A DNA stretch of 64,000 bases, from positions 57,588-121,587 of the forward strand of contig JAGYIP010000011.1 of the NCBI GenBank assembly GCA_018402635.1. The letters run 5' to 3'. Position numbers and translations under genes: made by a program. The DNA is from Burkholderiaceae bacterium. Lineage in GTDB: Bacteria; Pseudomonadota; Gammaproteobacteria; Burkholderiales; Burkholderiaceae_A. Positions 42,123 to 52,969 of the stretch are shown here, one piece after another (within the stretch, counting starts at the first letter, position 1; each line of letters opens with the position of its first letter). The notes under the pieces are model-generated. The model was not told the origin of the DNA and searched no databases. It worked only from the letters and a program-made list of their open reading frames with translations.

Positions 42123-42689
42123 TCAGGGCTTGATCACCAAGGGCTTATAACCCATCGACCGCGAGACCTTCTCGTAGGCCCAGGCCTGCGGCTCTGAATA
42201 AGGACCTGCTCGAACCCGATAGCGCGTGCCATCGGGCGTCTTGACCACCACAACAACGGCAGACTGGCCCGAGGTTCTAATTTTTTTAAGTATCTGTTCG
42301 GCAGCGCCACGGTTCGAATACGACCCCACCTGCACATACCACTTGCCAGAGGCAAACCCAGGCGTCGCAGCAGTGCTGGGCGCTTGCGCCTTGTCCGCCT
42401 GGGCCACTGGAGACTGCTCTTGCATCTGCTCTGCATCTGGCTGCTCATCATCCGACGAACTTGCCGAATCGAGCTCTTTTGTTTCAGAGATAAATACCGT
42501 GAAGTCGTGTGAAAGAGGCCTTGGATCATCAAGCAGCAGATGGGCTGATGCCGCTACAACAAACCCCGCAAAAATAACGGCACCAAAAAGCCTCCAACGC
42601 GCGCGACGCAGGAATTCCTCATCGTAGCCGCCCTCAAGTGAGGCAGCCTTATTTGCCGCGGAGTTACTAGAGCCGAATTCAAATGCCAT
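42123..42689 (-). CDS. SPOR-domain membrane protein (DedD-like)
   Basis: A 188-residue bitopic protein: a cytoplasmic N-terminus (about 35 residues), one membrane helix (LFGAVIFAGFVVAASAHLLL), an acidic low-complexity linker and a C-terminal SPOR domain (WYVQVGSYSNRGAAEQILKK to the end) that binds denuded septal glycan. DedD-like proteins help septal constriction. It ends one base before cvpA and follows folC by 29 bases, as in relatives. Confidence 0.9.
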   Translation of the reverse strand: MAFEFGSSNSAANKAASLEGGYDEEFLRRARWRLFGAVIFAGFVVAASAHLLLDDPRPLSHDFTVFISETKELDSASSSDDEQPDAEQMQEQSPVAQADKAQAPSTAATPGFASGKWYVQVGSYSNRGAAEQILKKIRTSGQSAVVVVVKTPDGTRYRVRAGPYSEPQAWAYEKVSRSMGYKPLVIKP

Positions 42690-42718
42690 GATGATGAAAA
42701 GGCCGCTTCAAAGGTGCT

Positions 42719-44089
42719 TTAAGAAAGATGAGGGGCCTGCCCCAGGGTCTTCGCCAAAGGCCACGCCTGGGCGACGGTCACGAAAGATCCAAACACCACA
42801 ATTCTATCATTCGGCCCTACAAGGCTCGCCGCGTGCGCTAAAGCAGATTCGGGATCATCGAACTCGAAAATCGTTACGGGCTCCACGGGTCTTTCCATCT
42901 CGGACAGACCCGCAATCATCCTCTCGCAAAAAGGCCGTAGCTCGCTCGCGAGACGCGCACGTGCGCCTGCCTGTTGGCTGCTTAGTGAAGCAAGGCACCA
43001 GCTGTCCACACGACCTCCAAGTCGAGCGAAGATGGCCTCTGCATCTTTGTCTGCCAGCATGCCGACCACGGCAACAGTCTTTGGGAAAAAGCCCATCTGG
43101 TCCATATTTGCGGCAAGAACCCCCGCAGCATGCGGATTATGCGCAACATCAAGTACAACCACAGGCTGACCCGGTAGCACCTGAAAACGCCCCGCAAGGC
43201 TCACCTGGGCAAGCCCCTGGCGAACCCCGCCCTGATGCACCGCAAGCTGGTGACGCAGGGCTGATAGGGCAGCAAGCGCCGCCGAGGCGTTAAGCAACTG
43301 ATTAATGCCGCGAAGGGCCGGATAGCCAAGCCCACTGCGCCGCTCCGATCGCCCCCACCACTGCCACTGAATCTTGTCGCCCTCGTAGCCAAAGTCACGA
43401 CCAATCCACCAGACGTCGGCCTGTCTTTGTTCAAGCAGTTCAAGGAGACCCTCAGGTGGGCTAGGGTCTGCAAGTATGAAGGGGCAGCCGCGCCTTGCAA
43501 TATGGCCCTTCTCCCAGGCAATTTTCTGGCGTGTGGAACCAAGAAAGGCCTGATGGTCAAGATCGATGGATGTTAAGACTGCTGCATCGCTTGCAAGGCA
43601 GTTCACTGCGTCAAGCCGTCCACCCATGCCAATTTCAAAAATGGCCAGGTCGGGCTTGAGCCCCTGCACAATGCGTATAGCCGCAAGGGTCGTGACCTCA
43701 AAGAAACTAAGGTCAATATCACCGGCGGCATGGCGTGCCGCCTCAACCTCATCAAGGGCCGCCTCCCAGGCTTGGTCGTCAAGCTCTTCGCCATTAAACC
43801 GCAGTCGCTCTTGGAAACGGAATAAATGCGGCGAGGTGTAACAACTAACGCGGTAGCCGGCCTGCAGGGCAATGGATTCTAAAAAGGCACAGGTTGATCC
43901 TTTGCCATTGGTGCCGCCAACCGTTACCACAAGACCCTTAAGACGAACCTCGTTATCTTGCATAGGCATGGCCATAAACTGCGCAACGTCTAAGATGCGA
44001 TCAAGGCCAAGTCGAATCTCATTACCACGACGCTCAGTGAGTCGGTCGAGCCAGGCCGAAAGGCGCGGCGAGGTTTGCCGATCGTGCAT
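42719..44089 (-). CDS. folC: Bifunctional dihydrofolate/tetrahydrofolate (folylpolyglutamate) synthase
   Basis: FolC adds glutamate to dihydropteroate and to tetrahydrofolates using ATP. The 456-residue Mur-ligase-type protein has the P-loop GGTNGKGST, the TSPHLF-FQERL motif and the GMGGRLDAVN metal region. It lies 14 bases after accD; the accD-folC-dedD-cvpA-purF order is conserved across Proteobacteria. Confidence 0.96.
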   Translation of the reverse strand: MHDRQTSPRLSAWLDRLTERRGNEIRLGLDRILDVAQFMAMPMQDNEVRLKGLVVTVGGTNGKGSTCAFLESIALQAGYRVSCYTSPHLFRFQERLRFNGEELDDQAWEAALDEVEAARHAAGDIDLSFFEVTTLAAIRIVQGLKPDLAIFEIGMGGRLDAVNCLASDAAVLTSIDLDHQAFLGSTRQKIAWEKGHIARRGCPFILADPSPPEGLLELLEQRQADVWWIGRDFGYEGDKIQWQWWGRSERRSGLGYPALRGINQLLNASAALAALSALRHQLAVHQGGVRQGLAQVSLAGRFQVLPGQPVVVLDVAHNPHAAGVLAANMDQMGFFPKTVAVVGMLADKDAEAIFARLGGRVDSWCLASLSSQQAGARARLASELRPFCERMIAGLSEMERPVEPVTIFEFDDPESALAHAASLVGPNDRIVVFGSFVTVAQAWPLAKTLGQAPHLS

Positions 44090-44103
44090 ACGTGCCCTGG
44101 TGC

Positions 44104-44982
44104 TTAGCTGGCGGGCTCTGCCGGTAGCGGTTGCTGAGTAAGAAGCCCTAGTAAATCGGCAATTTCTTGTCGCAGTTCGCGGCGGTCAACAATGCGGTCA
44201 ACGGCTCCCTTCGCAAGCAAAAACTCCGCACGCTGAAAGCCTTCAGGAAGTTTTTCTCGCACGGTCTGCTCGATGACTCGAGGGCCTGCAAACCCAATAA
44301 GCGCCTTGGGTTCTGCAATAACGACATCGGCTACAAAGGCAAAACTTGCCGAGACGCCGCCCATGGTGGGGTCGGTTAGAACCGAAATATAAGGAAGCGA
44401 CTGCGATGCAAGCTGCTGAATGGCCGCGGTGGTTTTTGCCATTTGCAGAAGCGAAAAAAGGCCCTCTTGCATACGGGCACCGCCGCTGGCGGTGAAGGAG
44501 ACAAAAGGTACCCGGGCAGCAATGGCGGCCTCAACGCCCAGCGCGAATTTCTCGCCCACCACAGACCCCATGGAGCCGCCCATGAACTCGAATTCAAAGC
44601 AGGCAACAACCACAGGCCTGCCAAGAATCTGGCCTGCCATAACCACCAAGGCGTCTGTCTCGCCTGTAGCGGCCTGGGCTTCGGCCAGCCGCTCGGGGTA
44701 GGGCCGGCTGTCTTTGAACTTCAGGGTGTCAACCGGTGAGATGTCTTGAGCCAGTTCCTGCCTTGGCTCGGGATCAAGCAAGGCATCAAGCCTTTGGCGT
44801 GCACGAATTCGCAGATGGTGGTTGCATGCCGGGCAGACCTGAAGGTTCTTTTCAAGGTCCGTCTTGTATAGAACTGAATCGCAGGCGGGACACTTAAGCC
44901 AGAGCCCCTCGGGCACAGCGCGCCTGCGAACTTCCGTTGGCGCTTGAATACGCGGGGGCAGCAGTTTCTCTATCCAGCTCAT
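44104..44982 (-). CDS. accD: Acetyl-CoA carboxylase carboxyltransferase subunit beta
   Basis: The beta subunit partners AccA in malonyl-CoA formation. The 292-residue protein has an N-terminal zinc ribbon (Cys31, Cys34, Cys50, Cys53 in CPAC...CPAC), which in E. coli also binds nucleic acid, and the crotonase-like core with [12 protein letters not shown] and [11 protein letters not shown]. It follows trpA by 37 bases. Confidence 0.97.
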   Translation of the reverse strand: MSWIEKLLPPRIQAPTEVRRRAVPEGLWLKCPACDSVLYKTDLEKNLQVCPACNHHLRIRARQRLDALLDPEPRQELAQDISPVDTLKFKDSRPYPERLAEAQAATGETDALVVMAGQILGRPVVVACFEFEFMGGSMGSVVGEKFALGVEAAIAARVPFVSFTASGGARMQEGLFSLLQMAKTTAAIQQLASQSLPYISVLTDPTMGGVSASFAFVADVVIAEPKALIGFAGPRVIEQTVREKLPEGFQRAEFLLAKGAVDRIVDRRELRQEIADLLGLLTQQPLPAEPAS

Positions 44983-45019
44983 TGCACAACCTTCCTAAAC
45001 CTGTTCGTACCCAGACCAG

Positions 45020-45835
45020 CTAGGCCGGGGCATCAAGCGCCTGCCGAATTGGATGAAGAAAACCTCGAGCAGCCTTGAGGGTGTCGTGGCCGTGCTGGGC
45101 AGCCTCCTCCATGGTTCGAATTAAGGCGCTGCCAATGACCACGGCATCGGCGAGTCGACCAACCGAGACTGCAGACTCTGGCCCCGAAATACCAAAGCCA
45201 ACACCAAGTGGCAGATTGGTGAAGCTGCGAATGGACTGCAGTTTTTGGGCGACCTGTTCGACATCCAAATGGCCTGCCCCAGTGACCCCTTTAAGCGAGA
45301 CATAGTAAAGGTAGCCCGCGGCAAGCTTAGCGACCTTCTGTATGCGCTCAAGGCTTGAGGTGGGCGCAAGAAGAAAAATGGGATCAAGATTATGCGCACG
45401 CAAGGCCGAGGCAAAGGCCTCGCTTTCTTCGGGTGGATAGTCCACCACAAGCACGCCATCCACTCCAACCTGTGAGGCCTTGGCGACAAAGGCGTTTACC
45501 CCCATGCGCTCAATAGGGTTGGCATAACCCATAAGCACAACGGGCGTTTGGTTGTCTGTCTCACGAAAGATCCTCACCCAGTCAAGGCAGTTTGAAAGGC
45601 TTACACCACGGGCCAAGGCACGCTCACTTGAACGCTGAATGACTGGGCCATCGGCCATGGGGTCGGAAAACGGAACGCCGAGCTCAATAACATCGGCGCC
45701 CGAGGCCACAAGCGTGTGCATAAGGTTCACCGTTGCCTCGGGGGAGGGGTCTCCTGCTGTGACGTAAGGAATGAGTGCCTTGCGACCCTGAGACTGCAAA
45801 GCCTTAAAGCACTCTAAGAGCCGCGTTGATGCCAA
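45020..45835 (-). CDS. trpA: Tryptophan synthase alpha subunit
   Basis: TrpA cleaves indole-3-glycerol phosphate to indole and glyceraldehyde 3-phosphate and channels indole to TrpB. The 271-residue barrel has the catalytic Glu51 and Asp62 ([14 protein letters not shown]). The start is TTG at 45835, supported by AAAAGGGGA (45841-45849) at five bases and by the family N-terminus. It follows trpB by 48 bases. Confidence 0.96.
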   Translation of the reverse strand: MASTRLLECFKALQSQGRKALIPYVTAGDPSPEATVNLMHTLVASGADVIELGVPFSDPMADGPVIQRSSERALARGVSLSNCLDWVRIFRETDNQTPVVLMGYANPIERMGVNAFVAKASQVGVDGVLVVDYPPEESEAFASALRAHNLDPIFLLAPTSSLERIQKVAKLAAGYLYYVSLKGVTGAGHLDVEQVAQKLQSIRSFTNLPLGVGFGISGPESAVSVGRLADAVVIGSALIRTMEEAAQHGHDTLKAARGFLHPIRQALDAPA

Positions 45836-45883
45836 AGCTTTCCCCTTTTAACCAGCAATACCCAGATGCACTCGAAGGCTTGC

Positions 45884-47095
45884 CTACATCTGAAGGCCAG
45901 AGGCCTGAGCAACGGTATGCATGTCCTTGTCGCCCCGACCCGAGAGGTTCACCAAAATGGACTTGTCCTTTGGCAGGGTGGGCGCAAGCTTGGCGGCATA
46001 GGCTAAGGCGTGGCTTGTTTCAAGCGCAGGAATAATGCCCTCGATACGGCAGCAATGATGAAAGGCCTCAAGTGCCTCGTTGTCGTTCACGGGAACGTAT
46101 TCGGCGCGACCAGAGTCTTTGAGCCAGGCATGCTCGGGCCCAACGCCAGGGTAGTCAAGCCCTGCTGAGACCGAATGGGTTTCTGTAATTTGGCCATTGG
46201 CATCTTGCAGTAAATAGGTTCGGTTGCCATGCAAGACACCGGGTGTTCCTGCCGTAAGTGAGGCCGCATGATGGCCAGACTGCACACCCTCGCCGCCCGC
46301 CTCAACCCCAATAAGACGCACCCCGGGCTTATCGATGTAGTCGTAGAAAATACCCATGGCGTTACTGCCTCCACCGACACAGGCAACAATAATGTCGGGC
46401 TGCTGCCCGATAAGTTCAGGCATCTGCCAGAGGCACTCTTTGCCCACCACCGAATTGAAGTCACGCACCATGGCGGGATAGGGATGAGGGCCCGCCACCG
46501 TGCCAATAATGTAGAAGGTGTCTTCAACGTTTGTCACCCAGTCGCGCATGGCCTCGTTCAGCGCGTCTTTAAGCGTCTTTGAGCCACTTTCAACAGGCAC
46601 AACTTCGGCGCCCAGCAGCTTCATACGATAGACATTTGCCGCCTGCCGAGCCACGTCGGTTGAGCCCATGTAAACAACGCACTTCATACCAAACCGGGCT
46701 GCGACAGTGGCCGTTGCAACGCCATGCTGCCCCGCTCCCGTCTCCGCAATAACCCTTGGCTTACCCATGGCACGAGCAAGCAAAGCCTGCCCGATGGTGT
46801 TGTTTACTTTGTGGGCGCCCGTATGGTTGAGGTCTTCACGCTTGAAGTAAATTTGAGCGCCACCCAGCTCGCTCGACCAGCGTCGGGCATGATAAATAGG
46901 GCTTGGCCTGCCGACGAAGTGCTTGAGTTCTCGGGTCAACTCCTCGTTAAAAGCGGGATCATCCTTCAGCTTGGCATAGGCTGCCTTAAGGTCTTCCAGT
47001 GCAAAAACCAATGTTTCTGACACAAAAGACCCCCCATAAGGGCCAAAATGGCCAGAGGCATCGGGGTAGTTATAAGGCAAATCGTTTGGCTTCAT
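45884..47095 (-). CDS. trpB: Tryptophan synthase beta subunit
   Basis: TrpB joins indole with serine using PLP. The 403-residue protein has the PLP lysine Lys96 ([10 protein letters not shown]), the [10 protein letters not shown] loop and the GGGSNAMG phosphate-binding loop. It follows the frameshifted trpF gene by three bases, the usual trpF-trpB-trpA order. If trpF is truly broken the pathway would be blocked one step before the alpha-beta complex. Confidence 0.97.
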   Translation of the reverse strand: MKPNDLPYNYPDASGHFGPYGGSFVSETLVFALEDLKAAYAKLKDDPAFNEELTRELKHFVGRPSPIYHARRWSSELGGAQIYFKREDLNHTGAHKVNNTIGQALLARAMGKPRVIAETGAGQHGVATATVAARFGMKCVVYMGSTDVARQAANVYRMKLLGAEVVPVESGSKTLKDALNEAMRDWVTNVEDTFYIIGTVAGPHPYPAMVRDFNSVVGKECLWQMPELIGQQPDIIVACVGGGSNAMGIFYDYIDKPGVRLIGVEAGGEGVQSGHHAASLTAGTPGVLHGNRTYLLQDANGQITETHSVSAGLDYPGVGPEHAWLKDSGRAEYVPVNDNEALEAFHHCCRIEGIIPALETSHALAYAAKLAPTLPKDKSILVNLSGRGDKDMHTVAQASGLQM

Positions 47096-47098
47096 GAT

Positions 47099-47790
47099 TC
47101 ATAACTCCGGAATTTGTCGCGCATCTGCTTGGGCTACGGCCTGCAGGAACTCCCTCATCTTACGCAAATCTTTGCGTCCCTTGTGAACAATGCCCTGGTC
47201 TTGCTGCTCGACGCCTGAGGAGACATCAACACAAGGGGCATGCGTGGTGCAGATCGCCTGCTCAACATTGCCAGGATTAAGCCCCCCGCTTAAAACCCAC
47301 CGATCTTCCAATCCAGCGGTAAGCCTCGGTAAGAGCCCCCAGTCGAATCGGCTGCCGCTGCCTCCAAATCCGGCTGAGTCGGCATCAAACAAAATCGCCT
47401 GGGCAACTGACTTCCAGGCGTTAAGTTCCGCGGCCAGGTCGTCGAATTCTTTGGATTCCCGTGACAGTGAGGGGCCTAGGCGAATGGCCTTAATAACTGG
47501 GCGTCCAAGCCCCGCTGCAAGCTCGGGCGGTTCATCCCCATGGAGCTGAATATGGCTAAGGCCAACGGCCTGGGCAGTGGAACGAATAGTGTCTGCAGGA
47601 CTGTTAACAAAAAGCCCAACCGAACAGACCCAGGGCGGCAGGGCACGTCGAATGGCAAGCGCCTGGTCAAGGGTGACGGCCCGAGGGCTTTTTCATAGAA
47701 AACAAGGCCGATGGCGTCTGCACCAAGGCGACAGGCCTCAATGGCCTCGTCGGGCCGGGTTAATCCACAGATTTTGACTCGGGTTCGCAT
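47099..47790 (-). pseudogene. trpF: Phosphoribosylanthranilate isomerase TrpF, frameshifted at an A5 run
   Basis: TrpF isomerises phosphoribosylanthranilate in tryptophan synthesis. ATG 47790 opens [19 protein letters not shown] (Cys8 catalytic) to GLVFYEK. The expected next residues [19 protein letters not shown], later [28 protein letters not shown] and WVLSGGLNPGNV, run in another frame to 47099. The break is at five A residues on the coding strand (plus-strand T run 47689-47693); six would keep the frame and give about 230 residues. All motifs downstream are intact, so decay is very recent or the base is missing by error. Confidence 0.82.
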
Positions 47791-48540
47791 ACGAAGACCT
47801 GATCGTACTCGACATGCTCAAGGCACAGCCCCTGGGCAGGAAATGTACGGTCTGCCAAACGACGGTCTTTAATGGCAAGCAGGTCGGCCAGATGATCTTC
47901 CTTCTGGACCCCTTGGCCGACCGCCACAAGGCTGCCCACAATGTTGCGGACCATATGGTGTAAAAACGCATTGGCACGTATGTCAATGGTGACCAAGCGG
48001 TTGTCGCGCGCAACATTCACCAACGAGAGCCTGCGAACAGGCGACTGCGCCTGACACTGAGCCGCCCGAAAGCTCGAGAAGTCGTGCTCGCCCACCAAAG
48101 CCTGTGCGGCTGCATGCATGGCAAGGTGGTCAAGTGGCTGGAAAACCCAGGTGGCAAAGCGACTCTGCAAGGGTGAGTCCACCGCATGGTTATAAAGCGT
48201 GTAACGGTAGGTCACGTGACCTTGCCGAGAACCTTGCATGAAAATCGAGGCTCACTGGGCTTACCCACTGCACCCGTATGCCTGCAGGCAGAAACGAGTT
48301 GACCCCGCGAATCCAATTCCAGACGGGCCGCTCAACCTTGACATCGATATGCACCACTTGGCCTTTGGCATGAACGCCTGCGTCGGTGCGACCTGCGCAG
48401 ACGCTGGAAACCGGCTCACCAACAAACGATGCTAAGGCGCGCTCAAGATGGTCTTGAACCGAAGCCCCCGAAGGCTGAGTCTGCCAGCCCTGGAAATGCG
48501 TTCCGTCGTAGGCCAGGCCGAGGGCAAGTCGATAGGGCAT
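47760..48540 (-). pseudogene. truA: tRNA pseudouridine synthase TruA, frameshifted in the middle
   Basis: TruA makes pseudouridine at positions 38-40 of tRNAs. From ATG 48540 the N-terminal half is normal, with the catalytic Asp in [11 protein letters not shown], up to [10 protein letters not shown]. That frame then stops at 48190. The expected continuation [15 protein letters not shown], and then FRAAQCQAQ, FLHHMVRNIVGSL and [14 protein letters not shown], is in another frame to 47760. The shift is near 48208-48218; removing one base restores a normal protein of about 259 residues. The start shares one base with the asd stop (TAATG), and the 3' end overlaps trpF by 31 bases. Confidence 0.82.
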
Positions 48541-49673
48541 TAACGCATCAGAATGCGCAACATACGGCGTAAGGGCTCGGCGGCTCCCCACAACAACTGG
48601 TCCCCGATGGTAAAGGCACCCAGGTACTGCTCGCCCATGGCGAGTTTGCGAAGCCGTCCCACAGCAATATTCAGGCTGCCCGTTACCTTGACCGGCGTGA
48701 GCTCTTGGATACTGTCTTCTTTGGTGTTCGCAATAAGCCGAACCCAGGGGTTGTCTTCGGCAATCATCTGCTCAATGTCCTTCAGTGGCACATTTTTATT
48801 GAGTTTGAACATAAGCGACTGGCTATGACAGCGCATGGCACCAATACGAACACAAATAGAATCGATAGGAATAGCTGGCTGATTAAAACCGGGGCCGCGA
48901 CCCAGAATTTTGTTGGTCTCGGCACCCCCCTTCCATTCCTCAAGGCTCGTACCATCCCCGCGGTCGGCATCAATCCAGGGAATGAGGCTGCCCGCAAGAG
49001 GAACCAAAAAGTGCTGGGTCTGCTCGGCCGAGAGGCTCTGCTGGGTTGCTAAGACCTGGCGATCAATTTCTAAAATGGCGCTGGCCGGGTCATCAAGCAG
49101 CTGGCGCACCGACGCATTCAAGGTTCCCATCTGGCTTAGAAGTTCGCGCATGTGCTGAGCACCACCGCCGGAGGCGGCCTGGTAGGTGGTTGCTGTCATG
49201 AACTCCACCAGACCTGCCTTGTACAAGGCGCCCACAGCCATGAGCATGCAGCTTACTGTGCAGTTACCACCAATGAAATTTTTGATGCCCTTGTTCAAAG
49301 CCTGATCAATAACAGGCTGGTTCACAGGGTCAAGCACAACCACGGCGTCATCCCTCATGCGCAGTGTCTTGGCGGCATCAATCCAGTAGCCCGACCAGCC
49401 TGCCTGGCGCAAGGGTTCATAGACCTCTTTGGTGTAGTCACTTCCCTGGCAGGTCAGCACAACATCACATTCCTGAAGCGCCGAAAGGTCGTGGGCATCG
49501 TAGAGGCGTGGCTCAACCTTTGGCAGACCAACAAGCGAGGTCGGTAGCATTGCGCCTGCGTTTGAGGTCGAAAAAAACCGTGCCTCAAAATGGCCGAAGT
49601 CAGACTCTTCAACCATTCGGGTCATTAAAACCGAACCCACCATGCCCCGCCATCCCACAAGTCCTACGCGCAT
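48540..49673 (-). CDS. asd: Aspartate-semialdehyde dehydrogenase
   Basis: Asd reduces aspartyl phosphate (the LysC product) to the semialdehyde, the branch point used by DapA and by the methionine/threonine branch. The 377-residue protein has the NADP fold [12 protein letters not shown] and the nucleophile Cys138 (GGNCTVSC). Length and sequence match the gamma/betaproteobacterial type. In several Burkholderiaceae a fimV gene follows asd; here truA follows immediately. Confidence 0.97.
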   Translation of the reverse strand: MRVGLVGWRGMVGSVLMTRMVEESDFGHFEARFFSTSNAGAMLPTSLVGLPKVEPRLYDAHDLSALQECDVVLTCQGSDYTKEVYEPLRQAGWSGYWIDAAKTLRMRDDAVVVLDPVNQPVIDQALNKGIKNFIGGNCTVSCMLMAVGALYKAGLVEFMTATTYQAASGGGAQHMRELLSQMGTLNASVRQLLDDPASAILEIDRQVLATQQSLSAEQTQHFLVPLAGSLIPWIDADRGDGTSLEEWKGGAETNKILGRGPGFNQPAIPIDSICVRIGAMRCHSQSLMFKLNKNVPLKDIEQMIAEDNPWVRLIANTKEDSIQELTPVKVTGSLNIAVGRLRKLAMGEQYLGAFTIGDQLLWGAAEPLRRMLRILMR

Positions 49674-49720
49674 TGCTTGACTCCCTTTATCGGTTTGCGC
49701 TTATCAATCTTTCCCATTGC

Positions 49721-50800
49721 CTAGCCCAAGGCTGCGACAACTGCCTGGCCCATGGCCTTGGTTCCAACCAGCTGAGCACCAGGGCGCTGAATGTCAGCCG
49801 TGGCATAGCCCTGAGCCAGAACCTTCGATACGGCCTGCTCAATGGCCTGGGCAGACGCCTCAAGACCGAAGCTGTAACGCAGCATCATGGCGGCTGACAA
49901 AATGGTGGCCAAAGGGTTGGCCTTGTCTTGGCCTGCGATATCGGGCGCAGAGCCGTGAATAGGCTCATAGAGCCCCTTGTTGTTTGAATCAAGCGAGGCC
50001 GAGGCAAGCATCCCAATGGAGCCGGTCAGCATGGAGGCCTCGTCCGACAAGATATCGCCAAACATATTGCCCGTGACCATCACGTCGAACTGCTTGGGGT
50101 TCTTTAGAAGCTGCATGGCTGCGTTATCAACGTACATGTGCGAGAGCTCAATGTTTGGGTAGTCTGCGGCAAGCTCCGTCATGACGTCGCGCCAAAGCTG
50201 GGTGGTTTCAAGCACATTGGCCTTATCCACCGAGCAAAGCCTACGGCTTCGTTTGGCTGCCGCCTCAAAGGCCACCCGGCCAATACGTCGAATCTCGGTT
50301 TCGTTGTAGACCATGGTGTCAAAGCCCTCACGGTCGCCATTCTCGAGCCGTCGAATACCACGCGGCTGTCCAAAGTAAATATCACCGGTGAGCTCACGAA
50401 CAATAAGAATGTCCATGCCCGAGACAATCTCGGGTTTGAGGGTTGAGGCATGGCCAAGCTCGGGGAAAACAACGGCAGGCCGAAGATTGGCAAAAAGACC
50501 AAGGGCCTTACGCAGGCCAAGAATCGCCTGCTCTGGACGTAGTTCGCGCGAAAGATGATCTAAGCTGAAGTCACCCACGCTTCCAAACAAAATGGCCTGG
50601 CTTGCCTTTGCAAGGGCGAGCGTGCCTTCGGGCAGGGGATGGCCTTTTGCACGGTAGCCTGCCCCGCCAACAGCCGCATGTTCAAGATTCAGGGCGAACT
50701 GGCCCTGCTCGGAAAGTCGCTCTAAGACGGCAACAGCCTGCTCGGTAATTTCTGGGCCGATGCCATCGCCAGCAAGCACCGCAATATTTAAGGTGGACAA
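49721..50800 (-). CDS. leuB: 3-isopropylmalate dehydrogenase
   Basis: LeuB oxidatively decarboxylates 3-isopropylmalate to 2-oxoisocaproate in leucine synthesis. The 359-residue protein carries [12 protein letters not shown], the [10 protein letters not shown] substrate loop and the [14 protein letters not shown] metal/NAD motif. The start is TTG at 50800, supported by GAGG six bases upstream and by the family N-terminus. It is third in leuC-leuD-leuB. Confidence 0.97.
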   Translation of the reverse strand: MSTLNIAVLAGDGIGPEITEQAVAVLERLSEQGQFALNLEHAAVGGAGYRAKGHPLPEGTLALAKASQAILFGSVGDFSLDHLSRELRPEQAILGLRKALGLFANLRPAVVFPELGHASTLKPEIVSGMDILIVRELTGDIYFGQPRGIRRLENGDREGFDTMVYNETEIRRIGRVAFEAAAKRSRRLCSVDKANVLETTQLWRDVMTELAADYPNIELSHMYVDNAAMQLLKNPKQFDVMVTGNMFGDILSDEASMLTGSIGMLASASLDSNNKGLYEPIHGSAPDIAGQDKANPLATILSAAMMLRYSFGLEASAQAIEQAVSKVLAQGYATADIQRPGAQLVGTKAMGQAVVAALG

Positions 50801-50815
50801 AATAAACCTCGTTGG

Positions 50816-51499
50816 TTAGTTGGCAAGCGCCTGATGAGGGTCAGCCGCAAGCCACGGCTTTTCAGAAAGACGCTTTGCCTCAAAGGCCCGAATGGCTTGG
50901 GCCTTCTGAAGGGTAAGGCCAATGTCATCGAGCCCATTTACAAGACAGTGCTTACGAAACGACTCAACCTCAAATGAACACTCAAACGTGCTGGTTGTTA
51001 CACCGACTGGTGGCACGGCCCGCACAGTCTGCTCAGGCAGATTGATTTCAAGCGAAAACCCCTCGTGCGCCTCGGTGAGGCGAAACAGCTCGTCCACCTT
51101 CTCGCCAGAAAGAACGATCGGCAAAAGCCCGTTCTTAAAGCAGTTATTAAAAAAGATGTCCGCGTACGACGGCGCAATAAGCACTCGGAATCCGAAGTCC
51201 TCAAGAGCCCAAGGTGCATGCTCCCGAGACGACCCACAACCAAAGTTCTGACGGGCAAGCAGAACACTAGCGCCTTTGTAACGTGGCTGATTCAAAATAA
51301 ACTCGGGCCGCAACGTGCGCTTGTTGCAGTCCATGCCTGGCTGACCCTCGTCTTGGTAACGCCAGGCATCAAACAGGTTGGGGCCAAACCCTGCCCGTTT
51401 AATGGACTTCAAAAACTGCTTCGGAATGATGGCATCGGTGTCGACATTGGCCCTATCGAGGGGGGCAACCAGCCCTTGGTGAATGGTCAAAGGCGTCAT
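50816..51499 (-). CDS. leuD: 3-isopropylmalate dehydratase small subunit
   Basis: LeuD pairs with LeuC to isomerise 2- to 3-isopropylmalate. The 227-residue swivel-domain protein shows [13 protein letters not shown], the [13 protein letters not shown] loop and [20 protein letters not shown]. Its ATG overlaps the leuC stop (ATGA). Confidence 0.96.
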   Translation of the reverse strand: MTPLTIHQGLVAPLDRANVDTDAIIPKQFLKSIKRAGFGPNLFDAWRYQDEGQPGMDCNKRTLRPEFILNQPRYKGASVLLARQNFGCGSSREHAPWALEDFGFRVLIAPSYADIFFNNCFKNGLLPIVLSGEKVDELFRLTEAHEGFSLEINLPEQTVRAVPPVGVTTSTFECSFEVESFRKHCLVNGLDDIGLTLQKAQAIRAFEAKRLSEKPWLAADPHQALAN

Positions 51500-52905
51500 G
51501 CCATGCTCCTTACGTCAACAAAATGCCCTGCGACACCCGCAGCAGCTGCCATTGCAGGCGAGACTAAATGAGTACGACCCCCTGCGCCTTGGCGGCCCTC
51601 GAAATTGCGGTTGCTTGTGGATGCACAACGCTCACCCGGCTCAAGCCGATCGGCATTCATAGCCAGACACATGGAGCATCCCGGCTCACGCCATTCAAAC
51701 CCAGCTTCTTTAAAAATCGTATCAAGCCCTTCGCGCTCAGCCTGCGCCTTCACAAGGCCCGAGCCCGGAACAACCATAGCAAGCTTGACCGATTCGGCCT
51801 TTTTGCGCCCCTTCACCACGGCAGCGGCCGCGCGCAGATCTTCAATGCGCGAGTTGGTGCAGGACCCAATGAAGACCTTGTCGATACGAATGTCGGCGAT
51901 AGGCGTGTTGGGCTCGAGGTTCATGTACTGCAAGGCTCGCGTCATGCCCTCGCGCCGACTGGGGTCGGCTTCGTTGCTTGGATTGGGAACCCGCGCACCA
52001 ATGGGCAAGACCATCTCGGGCGATGTGCCCCAGGTCACCTGAGGCTCGATGGATTCTGCGGCAATCTCCACAACCTTATCGAACTGGGCGTTGGCATCGG
52101 AATGCAGCGTCTTCCAGTAGGCCAAGGCCTTGTCCCAAAGCTCTGCCTTGGGCGCGAGGGGGCGCGACCTCACATAGGCTTGCGTGACCTCATCGAAGGC
52201 CACCATGCCCGCGCGCGCTCCGGCCTCAATGGCCATATTGCAAAGTGTCATGCGGCCTTCCATTGAAAGCCCACGAATGGCTGAGCCCGCAAACTCAATG
52301 GCGCAGCCCGTGCCTCCTGCGGTACCGATTTTTCCAATAACAGCCAACACAATGTCTTTGGCAGTCACACCCTTTCCAACCCTGCCCTCCACTTTAATGA
52401 GGAGGTTCTTCGCTTTTTTCATCAAAAGGCACTGTGTGGCAAGAACATGTTCGACTTCGGAGGTGCCAATGCCAAAGGCTAGGCAGGCAAAAGCCCCATG
52501 GGTGCTGGTGTGCGAGTCGCCGCAGACAACTGTCATACCGGGCAGTGTTGCCCCCTGCTCGGGACCAATGACATGCACAATGCCCTGCCTGTGGTCCATG
52601 AGACCGAAATACTTAATGTCGAAGGTCTTCACATTGGCATCGAGCGTTTCCACCTGCAGTCGAGACACAGGGTCTTTGATGCCTGCAATGCCCTCGGCCC
52701 TGCCCTGAGTTGGCACATTGTGGTCAACAACGGCTAGGTTGGCTGAATTGCGCCACAGTGGCCTTCCTGCCATTTGCAGTCCCTCAAATGCCTGAGGACT
52801 TGTCACTTCATGAACAAGGTGCCTGTCAATGTATAGCAGGCAAGTGCCGTCTTCCTGACGGTCGACAACGTGCTCGTCAAAAAGCTTGTCGTATAGCGTG
52901 GGCAT
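51496..52905 (-). CDS. leuC: 3-isopropylmalate dehydratase large subunit
   Basis: LeuC carries the 4Fe-4S cluster of isopropylmalate isomerase. The 469-residue aconitase-type protein shows [12 protein letters not shown], the cluster cysteines in [13 protein letters not shown] and [11 protein letters not shown], and the family start [14 protein letters not shown]. It is the first gene of the leuC-leuD-leuB-asd run; a 64-base gap separates it from the MFS gene upstream. Confidence 0.97.
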   Translation of the reverse strand: MPTLYDKLFDEHVVDRQEDGTCLLYIDRHLVHEVTSPQAFEGLQMAGRPLWRNSANLAVVDHNVPTQGRAEGIAGIKDPVSRLQVETLDANVKTFDIKYFGLMDHRQGIVHVIGPEQGATLPGMTVVCGDSHTSTHGAFACLAFGIGTSEVEHVLATQCLLMKKAKNLLIKVEGRVGKGVTAKDIVLAVIGKIGTAGGTGCAIEFAGSAIRGLSMEGRMTLCNMAIEAGARAGMVAFDEVTQAYVRSRPLAPKAELWDKALAYWKTLHSDANAQFDKVVEIAAESIEPQVTWGTSPEMVLPIGARVPNPSNEADPSRREGMTRALQYMNLEPNTPIADIRIDKVFIGSCTNSRIEDLRAAAAVVKGRKKAESVKLAMVVPGSGLVKAQAEREGLDTIFKEAGFEWREPGCSMCLAMNADRLEPGERCASTSNRNFEGRQGAGGRTHLVSPAMAAAAGVAGHFVDVRSMA

Positions 52906-52969
52906 GACTGGTTATCCTTCTTTGCAGATCAAAGCGATCAGTATTATCGCCTAGCTTATGGCCGAGTTC

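Noticed and set aside
44983..52969. Leader peptide or attenuator before trp or leu genes
   Set aside because: Gaps before trpB, trpA and leuC are 3, 48 and 64 bases and show no run of Trp or Leu codons with paired hairpins.
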